DNA of 64,000 bases from Pseudomonadota bacterium (GTDB lineage Bacteria > Pseudomonadota > Alphaproteobacteria > Puniceispirillales > Puniceispirillaceae): contig JAQCEA010000006.1 of the NCBI GenBank assembly GCA_027620495.1, positions 62,001-126,000 of the forward strand, read 5' to 3'. Below the pieces are notes generated by a model, which saw only the letters and a list, made by a program, of their open reading frames with translations, was not told the origin of the DNA and did no database searches. The stretch's first letter is position 1. Each line of letters opens with the position of its first letter. This document shows, piece by piece, positions 9,025-18,188 of the stretch. A program made the translations under genes and the position numbers.

Positions 9025-9362
9025 TCGCCATCAGCCGATACCTCCAGCTGATATTCTGCAACAACGCTATTTAGCGGCAAATGGGCATATAGATGCGGGA
9101 ATAAATCACCACTGCGGGCGGATTCCCAAACAATATCAAGCTGGCTTATTTCAATTTTTAACAGAACCAAACCATCGCGCCCGAAAAAATGGCGGGCCAA
9201 TGTGTCAGGCAACTGGCTGGCTGTCGAGAAATGGATATACCCATCCTGCAAATCAATTTCAGCGCCGATAAATTTACCAGCTAGCTTGGCGGCATCCCAC
9301 AAACCACTGTCACAGACTTTATAAATAAATCTAACGTCCGGGATAGGTTTCACTGTCGTCAT
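8988..9362 (-). CDS. DUF952 family protein
   Basis: A 124-residue protein of the DUF952 family. The pattern FIYKVCDSGLWDAAKLAGKF, then DGYIHFSTASQLPDTLARHF and LLKIEISQLD, is the family's usual order and covers almost the whole chain. The ATG at 9362 is preferred over an upstream GTG at 9377 because a purine-rich GGGA lies upstream. The function is uncharacterised; the fold has been likened to ADP-ribosyl-type proteins, which I treat only as a suggestion. Its 3' end overlaps the HIT gene on the other strand. Confidence 0.8.
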   Translation of the reverse strand: MTTVKPIPDVRFIYKVCDSGLWDAAKLAGKFIGAEIDLQDGYIHFSTASQLPDTLARHFFGRDGLVLLKIEISQLDIVWESARSGDLFPHLYAHLPLNSVVAEYQLEVSADGDHIIPEACLYQS

Positions 9363-9449
9363 TATTGGTAATCCCACTAATTTAGTATGCGTAAATTAAT
9401 ACAGTGTCACATGCTTGACCTTTGCCCCAAACATACGCATCTATAGGCG

Positions 9450-9995
9450 ATGGCAAAGAACAGATCAACACCCCCATCTGGCGACACACCGCCCGACCAA
9501 AGGCCCAGATGGCTGGAACAAATGACGATTTGGCCGCACCGGTCACTATCGCCAAAAGGCTTTGCCATCGTCATGGGGGTGTTAGCCGGGTTTTTGTTTC
9601 TTATCGGACTTGGCTTTTTTCTGGCTGGGGCGTGGCCAGTTATTGGGTTTTTAGGGCTTGAACTGCTTGTTGTTTGGGGCGCGTTTAAGCTTAATTATCG
9701 TGCCGCACGACACCGCGAAACCATTCATACGACACCCGAAGAACTGATGGTTGAAAGCCAGACTCCCGCTGGAAAGCGGGCGCAGAAATCATTTCCAATT
9801 GGTTGGCTCCGCGTTTCGCTTTCGCTGCCCGAATCGCCGCTGATGAAATCTCGTGATCAGCAAAAAATCATTTTATCAAGCCATGGTGAAGAGGCTGAAA
9901 TTGGCAAATATTTGCACCCAGCTGAAAAAGCCGGTCTATCTCGCGAACTAGACGCGATGATTGACCGGGCACGGGCCACCCGCGATGCAGGTTAA
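9450..9995 (+). CDS. DUF2244 membrane protein
   Basis: A 181-residue inner-membrane protein. After a polar, proline-rich N-terminus comes WPHRSLSPKGF, the hallmark of DUF2244, then two adjacent transmembrane helices (about residues 38-85) and a cytoplasmic C-terminal domain containing GWLRVSLSLPES and HPAEKAGLSRELDAMI. Family members are often near cytochrome oxidase genes in alphaproteobacteria; none is visible here. Its function is unknown. It stands alone between divergent DUF952 and convergent molybdenum hydroxylase genes. Confidence 0.75.
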   Translation: MAKNRSTPPSGDTPPDQRPRWLEQMTIWPHRSLSPKGFAIVMGVLAGFLFLIGLGFFLAGAWPVIGFLGLELLVVWGAFKLNYRAARHRETIHTTPEELMVESQTPAGKRAQKSFPIGWLRVSLSLPESPLMKSRDQQKIILSSHGEEAEIGKYLHPAEKAGLSRELDAMIDRARATRDAG

Positions 9996-10021
9996 GCAAC
10001 CATATCCCGTCTAACAATTAT

Positions 10022-12310
10022 TTATGCTGAAGATTGCAAAGCCTGCCAGACACGATAGGGCGTTGCTGGCATTTCAAAATCATGCACACCGGCAGATGCC
10101 AAGGCGTCTGCAACCGCATTCATTGTCGCTGCTAATGCCCCCACTGTACCAGCCTCACCAACACCTTTGGCACCAAGTGGATTGATCGCGGTTGGCACAG
10201 CAATGGTCATAATACGGAATGGCGGGAAATCAGACGCAACAGGCATCTGGTAATCTAAAAATGATCCGGTTAGCAATTGGCCCTGCGGATCAAAAAGCAG
10301 GGTTTCACCAAGTGCTTGGCCGATACCTTGGGCAACACCGCCATGCATTTGCCCAGCAACAAGATCGGGGCTAAGCACGGTGCCAACATCTTCAACAACC
10401 ACATAATCACAAAATGCGACTTTGCCTGTTTTTGGATCAATTTCCACCTCGCAAATATGACAGCCATTTGGATAGGTCACATCAGGCGGGGTGAATTCCC
10501 CCAAAACGCTGTGGCCGCCCGCTTTGTTGCTGTGGCGCGCGATATCAGCCCACGTCATTTTCTGTCCATCAGGTGCCAAAAACGCCCCGTCAGCATAACT
10601 CAAATCGCCAGCCCCGCACCCCAAAGCGGCAGCAGCGATACCGCCGCCATCGGCAATAAAATCATCAAGCGCAATCTTGACCGCTGAAACCCCCACAACA
10701 GTTGCCGCCGACCCCCCATTACCGCGACCCGTTGGCAGCAAATCGGTATCGCCTTGTGCATAGACAATCATGTCTGCTGGTACGCCCAACAAATCTGATG
10801 CCAAGCGTGTCACGGTGGTTTCATGCCCCTGCCCCACCGACATCAAACCGGGGGCAATGGTGATTTTACCGTCAGTAGTGGCAGTGATTCGAGTCACATC
10901 CTTTCTGATTTGTTTAAATGGCCCTCCAGCTACCTCAATCGGGTTGGAAATGCCAATACCGCGCAACAGCCCCTTTGCGGCTGACTGTTTTCGGCGCTGT
11001 TCAAACCCAGCATAATCAGCCTGGGTGGCGGCGGCCTCGACAATGCGCGGAAAATCACCGCAATCATAATGAAATGTCAGGCCAGTCTGATATGGCATTT
11101 GATCTGGTGTCACCAGATTTTTTTGCCGCAGGGCCAGCGCATCATAACCAGTTTCACGCGCCGCCTTGTCAATCAGACGTTCGATGATATAGGTCGCCTC
11201 TGGTCGCCCAAACCCACGATAGGGCGAGGTTTGCATGGTGTTGGTATAAAAGAACGTCAGCTCGCTGGCGATGACAGGCGTTTTATATTGCCCGGCCACA
11301 CCACCGATATTGTTAAGCATGCTCTTGGTACGGCGTGATAAATAGGCACCTGTATCGGTTTTTGCCTCTACCCAAAGCCCGGTGAACAATCCATCGGCAT
11401 CAAGTCCCAAAACAGCGGTGCCACAAACCGCCCGTGCATGTTCGTCACTTAAAAAAGACTCACTCCGGTCTGCTGTCCAAAATACGGTTTGTTGTAACCG
11501 TTTCGCCGCCCAGACAACCAGCGCATCTTCCCGATATAAAGCCCCTTTCATGCCGAATGAACCGCCAACATCAGGCGCAATGACCCGTATTTTTTCTGCT
11601 GGCATGTCAAATAACTTGGCCAATTCGCCATGCACGGCAAATGGGCTTTGTGCGCTGGTGGTCAGACATAATTTGCCATCTTGATCAACCGAACCAAGCG
11701 CACTGCGCATTTCAATAGGGCAAGCTGTTACCTTTGATACATCAAAATCAAATCGCACCACGCGAGCGGCCGCGGCCAAGGCCGCATCAACGGCTTGTTT
11801 ATCTCCAACACGGTGCAAGGCGGCGATATTATCAGGCGATTCTGGCCAAACGAGTGGCCCGTTCAGGTCTTTGATTGTTAATGCAACCGCGTCATCACTA
11901 TCATATGCCGCATCAACCAATTCTAGCGCATCCATAGCCGCTTGGCGCGTTTTCGCCACCACCATGCAGATGGGCTCTCCCAAATGTCTGATCACTGACC
12001 CATTCAATAATGGGCGCGGACTTTCAACCCCGGCCAAGCCGTCATCACGAACCGGCGCACCGGTCCACACCATATCGGCCACGCCGTCTTGGGCGGCCTC
12101 ATGCGCTGTTAGCACGGCCACAACATCAGGGGCCGCGCGTGCCATATCAACAGATAAATGGCGTAAATGGCCGCGCGCAATGGGGCTGCGCACAAACACC
12201 GCATGCAACGCATCATGCGGCACCATATCGGCGGTATAACGACCTTGGCCGGTGACAAAGCGGAAATCTTCGCGGCGGCCCACACAGCCATGCAGTTTTT
12301 CGCTGTTCAT
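10022..12310 (-). CDS. Xanthine dehydrogenase-family molybdopterin-binding large subunit
   Basis: A 762-residue CoxL/aldehyde-oxidase-type catalytic subunit that binds molybdopterin-cytosine-dinucleotide-type cofactor and hydroxylates carbonyl or heterocyclic carbon. Visible are the glycine-rich segment APDVGGSFGMKG near residue 250, the active-site loop PYRGFGRPE near residue 370, and the catalytic glutamate segment KGVGEAGTVGA near the C-terminus. The loop is the AYRGAGR form (form II), not the AYxCSFR loop of true CO dehydrogenase. No FAD-binding or 2Fe-2S subunit gene is adjacent, which is unusual for a normally three-part enzyme. Its proximity to molybdopterin genes is consistent with its cofactor need. 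Confidence 0.85.
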   Translation of the reverse strand: MNSEKLHGCVGRREDFRFVTGQGRYTADMVPHDALHAVFVRSPIARGHLRHLSVDMARAAPDVVAVLTAHEAAQDGVADMVWTGAPVRDDGLAGVESPRPLLNGSVIRHLGEPICMVVAKTRQAAMDALELVDAAYDSDDAVALTIKDLNGPLVWPESPDNIAALHRVGDKQAVDAALAAAARVVRFDFDVSKVTACPIEMRSALGSVDQDGKLCLTTSAQSPFAVHGELAKLFDMPAEKIRVIAPDVGGSFGMKGALYREDALVVWAAKRLQQTVFWTADRSESFLSDEHARAVCGTAVLGLDADGLFTGLWVEAKTDTGAYLSRRTKSMLNNIGGVAGQYKTPVIASELTFFYTNTMQTSPYRGFGRPEATYIIERLIDKAARETGYDALALRQKNLVTPDQMPYQTGLTFHYDCGDFPRIVEAAATQADYAGFEQRRKQSAAKGLLRGIGISNPIEVAGGPFKQIRKDVTRITATTDGKITIAPGLMSVGQGHETTVTRLASDLLGVPADMIVYAQGDTDLLPTGRGNGGSAATVVGVSAVKIALDDFIADGGGIAAAALGCGAGDLSYADGAFLAPDGQKMTWADIARHSNKAGGHSVLGEFTPPDVTYPNGCHICEVEIDPKTGKVAFCDYVVVEDVGTVLSPDLVAGQMHGGVAQGIGQALGETLLFDPQGQLLTGSFLDYQMPVASDFPPFRIMTIAVPTAINPLGAKGVGEAGTVGALAATMNAVADALASAGVHDFEMPATPYRVWQALQSSA

Positions 12311-12706
12311 ACGTCTCTCAAATACTATTACCTAGGAACGAAAAACACCAAAGATGGGTTTTTGTGACGAAGACTGTTGTTTTACCAGCGCAAGACTAAC
12401 ATGATATACGGCGGCATCCATACAAATCTTTCATCCTGTCATAGCCATCAGCGATAAAATCTTGTCTTGGCAAAAAGGTCACTGTGCCTTTTTTTAACCT
12501 CTTCCATATCGATGTTCCTATGCCTCTTTCATATCACGACAAATAAATTTAATTGCGCGGTTGCAGGCGGTGATGGCTTGCACCTTCTTTGGGGCTGGCG
12601 GTATGCTGGTGCATGATCAGTTGACAGCACTCGGCCTGTTGCAAAACAGCGTTTTGATTGTCACCAAAGTTTTTGGCCTGCATAGTGACGCATAGTGGAG
12701 ACGATG
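12311..12706. other. Long divergent intergenic region with one hairpin
   Basis: This 396-base stretch separates the divergent molybdenum hydroxylase and oxygenase genes and should hold both promoters. I find no convincing gene. The only structure I can support is an AAAAAGG/CCTTTTT inverted repeat with an 8-base loop at 12472-12493, which could act as a terminator or be incidental. A 41-codon ATG frame runs from 12574 into the oxygenase leader, but it lacks a ribosome site and recognisable features. Confidence 0.4.
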
Positions 12707-13354
12707 ATGACGACTGGACCTGTAAAAGATGGCGCCCCGCAATTTACCCAGCTATGGCCGACGCAATTTATGTCGTTGCGTTTGCCCGGGAATGAAACTG
12801 CAAACCCGGTGCTTGCTGATTTTGTGCTGACGCAAAATATACAAAATGACGATATGACCGTTGATTACAAATCAGGCAATATTTTCGTTACTGATCACCC
12901 AGCCTTGATCTGGCTGCGGCAATGCTGTGATCGGGCGGTGCTGGATTATGCACGCGAAGCCGGTATTGACTATGACCTTGAATGGGTGCTGCAAGGATGG
13001 GCGAATGTGAATATGAAAGGGGATTATCATAATTTGCATAACCATCCGCATGCATGGCTATCTGGCACCTATTATATCAGCGTCCCCGATCAAAGCGACG
13101 CCGATATATTCCGGTCCGATCTGAACCCCGGTGCCATTAGCTTTTTTGACCCGCGCCCGCAGGCTAATATGAACGCCATTTGCAACGATGGTCAGGTTGA
13201 CCCTGAACACCGGCTGATGCCAACTGCCGGAGATTTATTTTTATGGCCCGCCTTTTTACATCACCTTGTGCATCCGAATATGGCCGATCTGCCACGTATT
13301 TCGATTTCATTTAATGTCGTATTGAAATGGAAGAATGATTATATCCCGCATTAG
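12707..13354 (+). CDS. Putative 2OG-Fe(II) oxygenase (TIGR02466-like)
   Basis: A 215-residue protein matching the pattern of the TIGR02466 family of putative 2-oxoglutarate/iron oxygenases. The first metal-ligand region is YHNLHNHPHAWLSGTYYIS (about residues 107-125). The distal His appears in GDLFLWPAFLHHLVHP, followed by RISISFNV, where the Arg would bind 2-oxoglutarate. ATG 12707 has GGAG six bases upstream; ATG 12704 and GTG 12695 are alternatives. It ends 60 bases before tupB on the same strand and may share a transcript. The substrate is unknown. Confidence 0.7.
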   Translation: MTTGPVKDGAPQFTQLWPTQFMSLRLPGNETANPVLADFVLTQNIQNDDMTVDYKSGNIFVTDHPALIWLRQCCDRAVLDYAREAGIDYDLEWVLQGWANVNMKGDYHNLHNHPHAWLSGTYYISVPDQSDADIFRSDLNPGAISFFDPRPQANMNAICNDGQVDPEHRLMPTAGDLFLWPAFLHHLVHPNMADLPRISISFNVVLKWKNDYIPH

Positions 13355-13414
13355 TTTTTTAACCGGCCCTTGGGGGTTGGTTTTTGCCCACCTTGATGGC
13401 TATTGGATAGGCGA

Positions 13415-14122
13415 ATGGAATTTCTGACACCATTTAAAATTGCCTTCAGCCTGTTGTTTTCGGCTGATCCAGAGCTGATGGCGATCATCCGTTTATCCAT
13501 GACCATTAGCCTGAGCGCGGTTGCCTGTTCCCTTCTTGTAGGTCTGCCAATAGGTGCCATTTTAGCAAGCATGAAATTTCCCGGCAGACAGGCCATTATC
13601 ATTCTGTCAAATACGTTGCTTAGCATGCCGCCAGTGGTTGTCGGGCTGATCATATATATTCTGGTATCGCAATCTGGCCCGCTTGGCTGGACCGGGATTT
13701 TGTATACCCCCTATGCGATGGCACTGGCCCAGACGGTGTTGGTTCTGCCCATATCAATTGCCCTGTCACGGCAAGTGTTTGAAACTTTAAATACCGAATA
13801 TAACCCGCTTTTTATGTCGCTTGGCATAGGCCGGTGGCAACGCATCAAAACCCTTGTGTTTGATGCCCGCATTGCGCTTGTCACCATTGCCCTTGCCTGT
13901 TTTGGGCGTGCAATTTCAGAAGTCGGTGCGGTGATTATGGTTGGCGGCAATATCCGCCATGTTAGCCGCGTTATGACCACTACGATTGCGCTGGAAACAT
14001 CAAAAGGTGAATTGGGCATTGCCATGGCGCTTGGCATTGTGTTGTTAACCATCGCGCTATTGGTGAATGTGGCTAGCCAGTTTATCAGCGCCCATTTCAA
14101 AAAGGCTGGATTAGATGTCTGA
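13415..14122 (+). CDS. tupB: Tungstate ABC transporter permease TupB
   Basis: A 235-residue inner-membrane permease with about five or six transmembrane helices. The MetI-type EAA-loop region lies near FETLNTEYNPLFMSLGIGRWQRI. The C-terminal half contains FGRAISEVGAVIMVGGNIRHVSRVMTT (split here as FGRAISEVGAVIMVGGNI then RHVSRVMTT), a region characteristic of TupB/WtpB-like tungstate permeases. The ATG at 13415 is chosen over a TTG at 13403. It overlaps tupC by 8 bases. The cognate binding protein TupA is not here but near 37 kb, so the transporter genes are split. Confidence 0.82.
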   Translation: MEFLTPFKIAFSLLFSADPELMAIIRLSMTISLSAVACSLLVGLPIGAILASMKFPGRQAIIILSNTLLSMPPVVVGLIIYILVSQSGPLGWTGILYTPYAMALAQTVLVLPISIALSRQVFETLNTEYNPLFMSLGIGRWQRIKTLVFDARIALVTIALACFGRAISEVGAVIMVGGNIRHVSRVMTTTIALETSKGELGIAMALGIVLLTIALLVNVASQFISAHFKKAGLDV

Positions 14123-14801
14123 TATGGCCAGCCAAAACACCGCCATGGTGACAGCACGCAATGTCAGCTTTTCAGCCGATGACCAGCTGTTATTGAACGA
14201 TATTTCGGTGCGCATCGCCAGCGGCAACATCACCATGGTTTTAGGGCATAATGGGGCAGGCAAAACATTGCTTTTGTCAGCACTGCACGGTCTGATCAGT
14301 CCGCAGCGCGGCACCATCATTGGCCCCGCACGCCAAAAACAAAAAATGGTGTTTCAAAAACCGATTTTATTGCGGCGGTCAGCACGTGAATATTTTGAAT
14401 TTTTATGTCCGGGACTTGACGACAGCACAGTACAAAACTGGTTTCAAAAGGCCCAGCTTGGCCCGCGCATGACCACACCGGCACGCCAGCTTTCAGGCGG
14501 CGAGTCACAAAAGCTGGCGTTAATCGGGGCGTTGGCCAGCCAACCGGACCTTTTATTTTTGGATGAGCCAACAGCCCATCTGGATTTTGAATCAATCGGT
14601 TTTATTGAATCGCAAATCACCGCCGCGCGTAAAACCGGCACCACGATCGTCATGACCAGCCATAACCGGGCACAGGCGGAACGTCTGGCCGAACATGTCA
14701 TTTTTATGGAAAATGGCAGAATTGTTGAAATGGCTTGTGCCAACACATTCTTTTCATCACCGCAAACACAGGCGGCCAAAACTTATCTGAAACACTACTA
14801 G
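14115..14801 (+). CDS. tupC: Tungstate ABC transporter ATP-binding protein TupC
   Basis: A 228-residue ATPase partner of TupB. Walker A is LGHNGAGKTLLL near residue 44, the signature is LSGGESQKLALIGAL near residue 132, Walker B is LLFLDEPTAHLD and the H-loop is MTSHN. The 8-base overlap with tupB shows they are coupled. It converges with moaE, leaving only 19 bases between the two stops. Tungstate rather than molybdate is inferred from the TupA and TupB sequence types; short ATPases without a C-terminal TOBE domain fit TupC better than ModC. Confidence 0.82.
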   Translation: MSDMASQNTAMVTARNVSFSADDQLLLNDISVRIASGNITMVLGHNGAGKTLLLSALHGLISPQRGTIIGPARQKQKMVFQKPILLRRSAREYFEFLCPGLDDSTVQNWFQKAQLGPRMTTPARQLSGGESQKLALIGALASQPDLLFLDEPTAHLDFESIGFIESQITAARKTGTTIVMTSHNRAQAERLAEHVIFMENGRIVEMACANTFFSSPQTQAAKTYLKHY

Positions 14802-14820
14802 ACGGCCATAACAAGCAGGG

Positions 14821-15267
14821 CTATTTGTCCCAACGTTGCAATGCGGTATAATCTGTTTCCCGCGCATCCACCCATGATGCACCAGTCTCGCGATCTTCTT
14901 TTTTCCAGAATGGTGCCTTTGTCTTGAGGTAATCCATAATGTAATGCGCCGCTTCAAACGCGGCCTGCCGATGCGCTGAAGCACAGCCAACAAACACAAT
15001 ATTTTCTTTTGGCAACAATCGTCCCACCCGGTGGATGACCGTCACCCCGTCTAGTGGCCAGCGCTTTTTGGCGGTGTCTATTATGTTGTCAATTTCAGAT
15101 TCGGTCATCCCCGGATAATGTTCCAGCGTCATCGCCGCAATCTTCTCGCCGCCACCCAAATCGCGAACCGTACCGGTAAATGTCACGATCGCCCCAACAG
15201 ATGCTGATTTCAACTTGTTATGCTCGGCGGCAATATCAAAATCATCTTCGGTAATGACCACAGACAT
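14821..15267 (-). CDS. moaE: Molybdopterin synthase catalytic subunit MoaE
   Basis: A 148-residue large subunit of molybdopterin synthase, which inserts the dithiolene sulfurs into cyclic pyranopterin monophosphate. Typical segments are GAIVTFTGTVRD, LEHYPGMTESEI, VTVIHRVGRLLPKE, and FEAAHYIMDYLKTKAPFWKKE with the active-site lysines. It is the last gene of the moaA-mobB-moeA-moaE operon. The small sulfur-carrier subunit MoaD, usually adjacent, is missing from the window and must be elsewhere. Confidence 0.92.
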   Translation of the reverse strand: MSVVITEDDFDIAAEHNKLKSASVGAIVTFTGTVRDLGGGEKIAAMTLEHYPGMTESEIDNIIDTAKKRWPLDGVTVIHRVGRLLPKENIVFVGCASAHRQAAFEAAHYIMDYLKTKAPFWKKEDRETGASWVDARETDYTALQRWDK

Positions 15268-15276
15268 CAGCCTCTC

Positions 15277-16524
15277 CTACAAAGCGCGATCAGCAAATGG
15301 CAGAAACGCCAGCGGCATCCCCGGTTCAACGCCAGCATTTTCCAGCGGAATTTCAACCAACCCATCCGCCCCAGTTAGTGATGAAATCACCCCGGCGCCT
15401 TTACGGCCATGTAATTTGATTTCCTGACCAGCTATACTGTCGGCGATCGTAGCCCGCAAATATTCAGCCCGCCCAGCGGCTTTTTTATGGCTAAAACCAG
15501 CTGGGACGCTGAATTTTAGCGGCATGGTCATGACCCCACCTGCTAAATGCGTTAATAGCGGCATGATCAATAATTTCGTACAGACAAAAGCCGCCACCGG
15601 GTTCCCCGGCAAACAAAAAATAAGCTTTTTTCCCTTTTGCCCGACAGCCATGGGCCGCCCCGGTTTCATTGCCAACCGCCAAAAGGCACAATCTGCCCCA
15701 ACAGCCTGCATGGCTGCTTGTGTATGATCCTCAATACCATCTGACGCACCGCCAGATGAAATCACAACATCATGAGAATCCAGCACCTGTTCATACGCAG
15801 ATGTCAGCGCCGCCAGCTTGTCCGGCACAATCCCGCGATCAGACAAGCTGAACATGGAGTCGGCAAGCAATGCGCGCATCATTGGCCGGTTTGAATCATA
15901 AACCTGTCCAATTTCCAACTTGCTGCCAGCCTCGACAATTTCATCACCGGTCGATAACAGCCCAACTTTCACAGTTTTTTGAACGGCGATACGATCATGG
16001 CCTGCCGCCGCCAATTGGCCGATCAGCGCCGCGGTGATACGTTGCCCTTTGGTAATCACCGCCTCGCCTTTTGCGAGATTTTCTCCAGGTGGGCGCATAT
16101 TACTGCCAGCTTTCAGCGGCTTTTGAATGACAACAAATTGACCATTGCGGTTGCAATCTTCATGCATTGCCACACAGTCCGGCCCACCCGGCATAATCGC
16201 GCCTGTATAAATTTCTATCGCTTCATCATCGCCAATGACCCCCGCATAAGGATGGCCAGCACGTGCGGCACCGACAATTTTAAACGCCTTTGATGGGTCA
16301 CCCGCAAGAATTTTGGCAGATACACCATAGCCATCAACCGCCGCATTTTGGGTGCGCGGCAAATCAATGGTGCTGATTATATCTGTCGCGGCCACCCGCC
16401 CAAGGCTGGCATCCAGCAATACCGTCTCATCGCCGGTCAGTGGGGTTATCCGGTCGGCAAGCATCTTTCGTGCCGCGTCAATGGGAATCATTCTGGCTGG
16501 CGGTGATGATGCCGCAGACATCAT
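15277..16524 (-). CDS. moeA: Molybdopterin molybdenumtransferase MoeA
   Basis: A 415-residue enzyme that inserts molybdate (or tungstate) into adenylylated molybdopterin. The N-terminal region contains the family segment LPRTQNAAVDGYGV. The MoCF domain shows LLSTGDEI, YDSNRPMM, SSGGASDGIEDH and FCLPGNPVAAFV. The C-terminal domain ends with AGVEPGMPLAFLPF. It lies between moaE (9-base gap) and mobB (1-base gap). It may insert tungsten for the linked formate dehydrogenase; the sequence does not decide between the two metals. Confidence 0.93.
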   Translation of the reverse strand: MMSAASSPPARMIPIDAARKMLADRITPLTGDETVLLDASLGRVAATDIISTIDLPRTQNAAVDGYGVSAKILAGDPSKAFKIVGAARAGHPYAGVIGDDEAIEIYTGAIMPGGPDCVAMHEDCNRNGQFVVIQKPLKAGSNMRPPGENLAKGEAVITKGQRITAALIGQLAAAGHDRIAVQKTVKVGLLSTGDEIVEAGSKLEIGQVYDSNRPMMRALLADSMFSLSDRGIVPDKLAALTSAYEQVLDSHDVVISSGGASDGIEDHTQAAMQAVGADCAFWRLAMKPGRPMAVGQKGKKLIFCLPGNPVAAFVCTKLLIMPLLTHLAGGVMTMPLKFSVPAGFSHKKAAGRAEYLRATIADSIAGQEIKLHGRKGAGVISSLTGADGLVEIPLENAGVEPGMPLAFLPFADRAL

Positions 16525-16525
16525 G

Positions 16526-17077
16526 CTAGCAAGCCTGCTTTAATTTGGTCTGAACAATAATAAAATCAGCAATTGCGGCGATATCAGACAAGTCCAACAC
16601 CGGCAATGGACAATCATCCAACGCTTCGTCACTTGCTACAGCCATGACCAGATCATCTTCAGGATAAAGCCGCGGCTTTCCCACAGATGGCCTAAAAATT
16701 TCAATTTTTTCAATAGGGTATTTTTTAAACCCTTCAACAAGGACAAGGTCAGCCGGTGCCAGCCGTTGCAAAAGTTGCGGCAAATCAGGTTCGTCACTTG
16801 ACTCATGTTCGCTAAATAATGCAGAGCGTTGCGCTGATGAAACCAAAACTTGGCGCGCCCCTGCCTGCCGGTGTCTAAAGCTGTCTTTGCCGGGGATGTC
16901 TGCATCAAAATGATGATGCGCATGTTTGACAGTGGCCACATCATAGCCAAGCCCGACAAGATGCGAAACAACTTGTTCTACCAGAGTTGTTTTGCCAGAA
17001 CCAGACCAGCCAGCAAGACCAAAAACAGCGCCATGTCGATCTGTTTTCATGCTATACGGCCCTGTCATATCAGCCAC
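16526..17077 (-). CDS. mobB: Molybdopterin-guanine dinucleotide biosynthesis protein MobB
   Basis: A 183-residue GTP-binding accessory protein for MGD cofactor synthesis. The P-loop [18 protein letters not shown] lies near residue 20 and the family segments [12 protein letters not shown] and [10 protein letters not shown] follow. The [19 protein letters not shown] stretch is typical of MobB. It overlaps moaA by 8 bases and precedes moeA by one base. ATG 17050 is a possible alternative start. Its partner MobA is encoded about 33 kb away next to fdhD. Confidence 0.92.
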   Translation of the reverse strand: MADMTGPYSMKTDRHGAVFGLAGWSGSGKTTLVEQVVSHLVGLGYDVATVKHAHHHFDADIPGKDSFRHRQAGARQVLVSSAQRSALFSEHESSDEPDLPQLLQRLAPADLVLVEGFKKYPIEKIEIFRPSVGKPRLYPEDDLVMAVASDEALDDCPLPVLDLSDIAAIADFIIVQTKLKQAC

Positions 17078-18086
17078 CAGTCACATTCATATGACGGCCA
17101 ACAGACGCCGCCGGCGCACGGCGGCTAATGATAAAATCATGGCCTTTAGGTTTGCGTCCGATCGCCTCGATGATTGCCGCTTCCAGCCCGGCTTCACCAT
17201 CCTTACGAAGTGCAGCAGATAAATCAGCATTATCATCCTGTCCCAAACACATATAAAGCTGGCCAGTGCAGGTCACCCGCACGCGGTTACAGGATTCGCA
17301 AAAATTATGCGTCAGCGGCGTAATAAAACCAAGCCGTTTGCCGGTTTCTGCAACCGTGACATAGCGGGCTGGCCCAGGGGTTTGATAATCGCTGTCAATA
17401 AGCGTGAAACGTTTGCTTAGATCGGCGCGCACCTGCGATAATGGCAAATATTGGTTAACCCGGTTTTCATTGCCGATATCCCCCATCGGCATAACCTCGA
17501 TAATCGTCATGTCAAAACCTTGCGCCCCGGCCCATGCCACCATATCGGCAAGGTCAAATTCATTGACGCCTTTTAGCGCCACAGCATTCAATTTAATCGC
17601 CAGCCTGGCTTTTTTTGCGGCCTCTAGACCGCGCAACACGTTATCCAGATCGCCCCATCGGGTGATTTCACGAAACCGGTCAGGATCAAGCGTGTCGATA
17701 GAAATATTGAGCCGCTTTACGCCCGCATCAACCAGCTGATCCGCCATTTTATGAAGCTGGCTGCCATTAGTGGTGATTGTCAGTTCATCAAGATTACCGG
17801 CCTTGACCTCGGCGCCAAGATTGCGGATCAACTGCATGATATTGCGCCGAACCAAGGGTTCACCGCCAGTAAGGCGAATTTTGCGCGTACCCATCGCCAT
17901 GAATTTGCGGCACACCTGTTCCAATTCTTCAAGCGATAGCAGTTCTGATTTTGGCAGAAACGTCATTTCTTCGGCCATGCAGTAAACACAGCGAAAATCA
18001 CAGCGATCGGTTACCGACACACGGATATAATCAACCGTCCTGCCAAACGGGTCGATAAGCGTTTTTGACGCCGTCTCAATAGTCAT
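17070..18086 (-). CDS. moaA: GTP 3',8-cyclase MoaA
   Basis: A 338-residue radical-SAM enzyme starting molybdenum cofactor synthesis from GTP. The N-terminal cluster motif is CDFRCVYC (about residues 29-36). SAM contact region [12 protein letters not shown] follows. The C-terminal cluster is seen in [20 protein letters not shown]. The chain ends in the conserved Gly-Gly (HMNVTGG) that reaches into the active site. It is the first gene of the Moco operon; a promoter-like region with palindromes lies upstream at 18142-18167. Confidence 0.95.
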   Translation of the reverse strand: MTIETASKTLIDPFGRTVDYIRVSVTDRCDFRCVYCMAEEMTFLPKSELLSLEELEQVCRKFMAMGTRKIRLTGGEPLVRRNIMQLIRNLGAEVKAGNLDELTITTNGSQLHKMADQLVDAGVKRLNISIDTLDPDRFREITRWGDLDNVLRGLEAAKKARLAIKLNAVALKGVNEFDLADMVAWAGAQGFDMTIIEVMPMGDIGNENRVNQYLPLSQVRADLSKRFTLIDSDYQTPGPARYVTVAETGKRLGFITPLTHNFCESCNRVRVTCTGQLYMCLGQDDNADLSAALRKDGEAGLEAAIIEAIGRKPKGHDFIISRRAPAASVGRHMNVTGG

Positions 18087-18143
18087 TCCAAATACCGCTT
18101 TCCGTCATTTTGCTCGCCACCGCCATGAAAAGGCGATAAAACG

Positions 18144-18167
18144 CTATATTATAGATGGATGCATCCA
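18144..18167 (-). promoter_or_regulatory. moaA promoter region with two palindromes
   Basis: About 60-80 bases upstream of moaA, on the minus strand, a TATAAT -10 box (18148-18153) sits inside an 11-base palindrome CTATATTATAG (18144-18154). Next to it is a perfect 12-base palindrome TGGATGCATCCA (18156-18167), where the promoter spacer should be. No good -35 element exists at 17-18 bases; TTGACT at 18174-18179 is 20 bases away. The arrangement suggests a regulated promoter, perhaps by a ModE-like protein (CGCTAT is present at 18142), but that is inference. Confidence 0.45.
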
Positions 18168-18188
18168 ATGGCTAGTCAAGATCAGTGG

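Noticed and set aside
12574-12699. 41-codon ATG frame in the long intergenic region before the oxygenase
   Set aside because: No ribosome site, no domain and it runs into the oxygenase leader; treated as chance.
18087-18188. Molybdenum cofactor riboswitch before moaA
   Set aside because: Only about 100 bases are available and they contain a promoter-like -10 and palindromes, not the long conserved aptamer.
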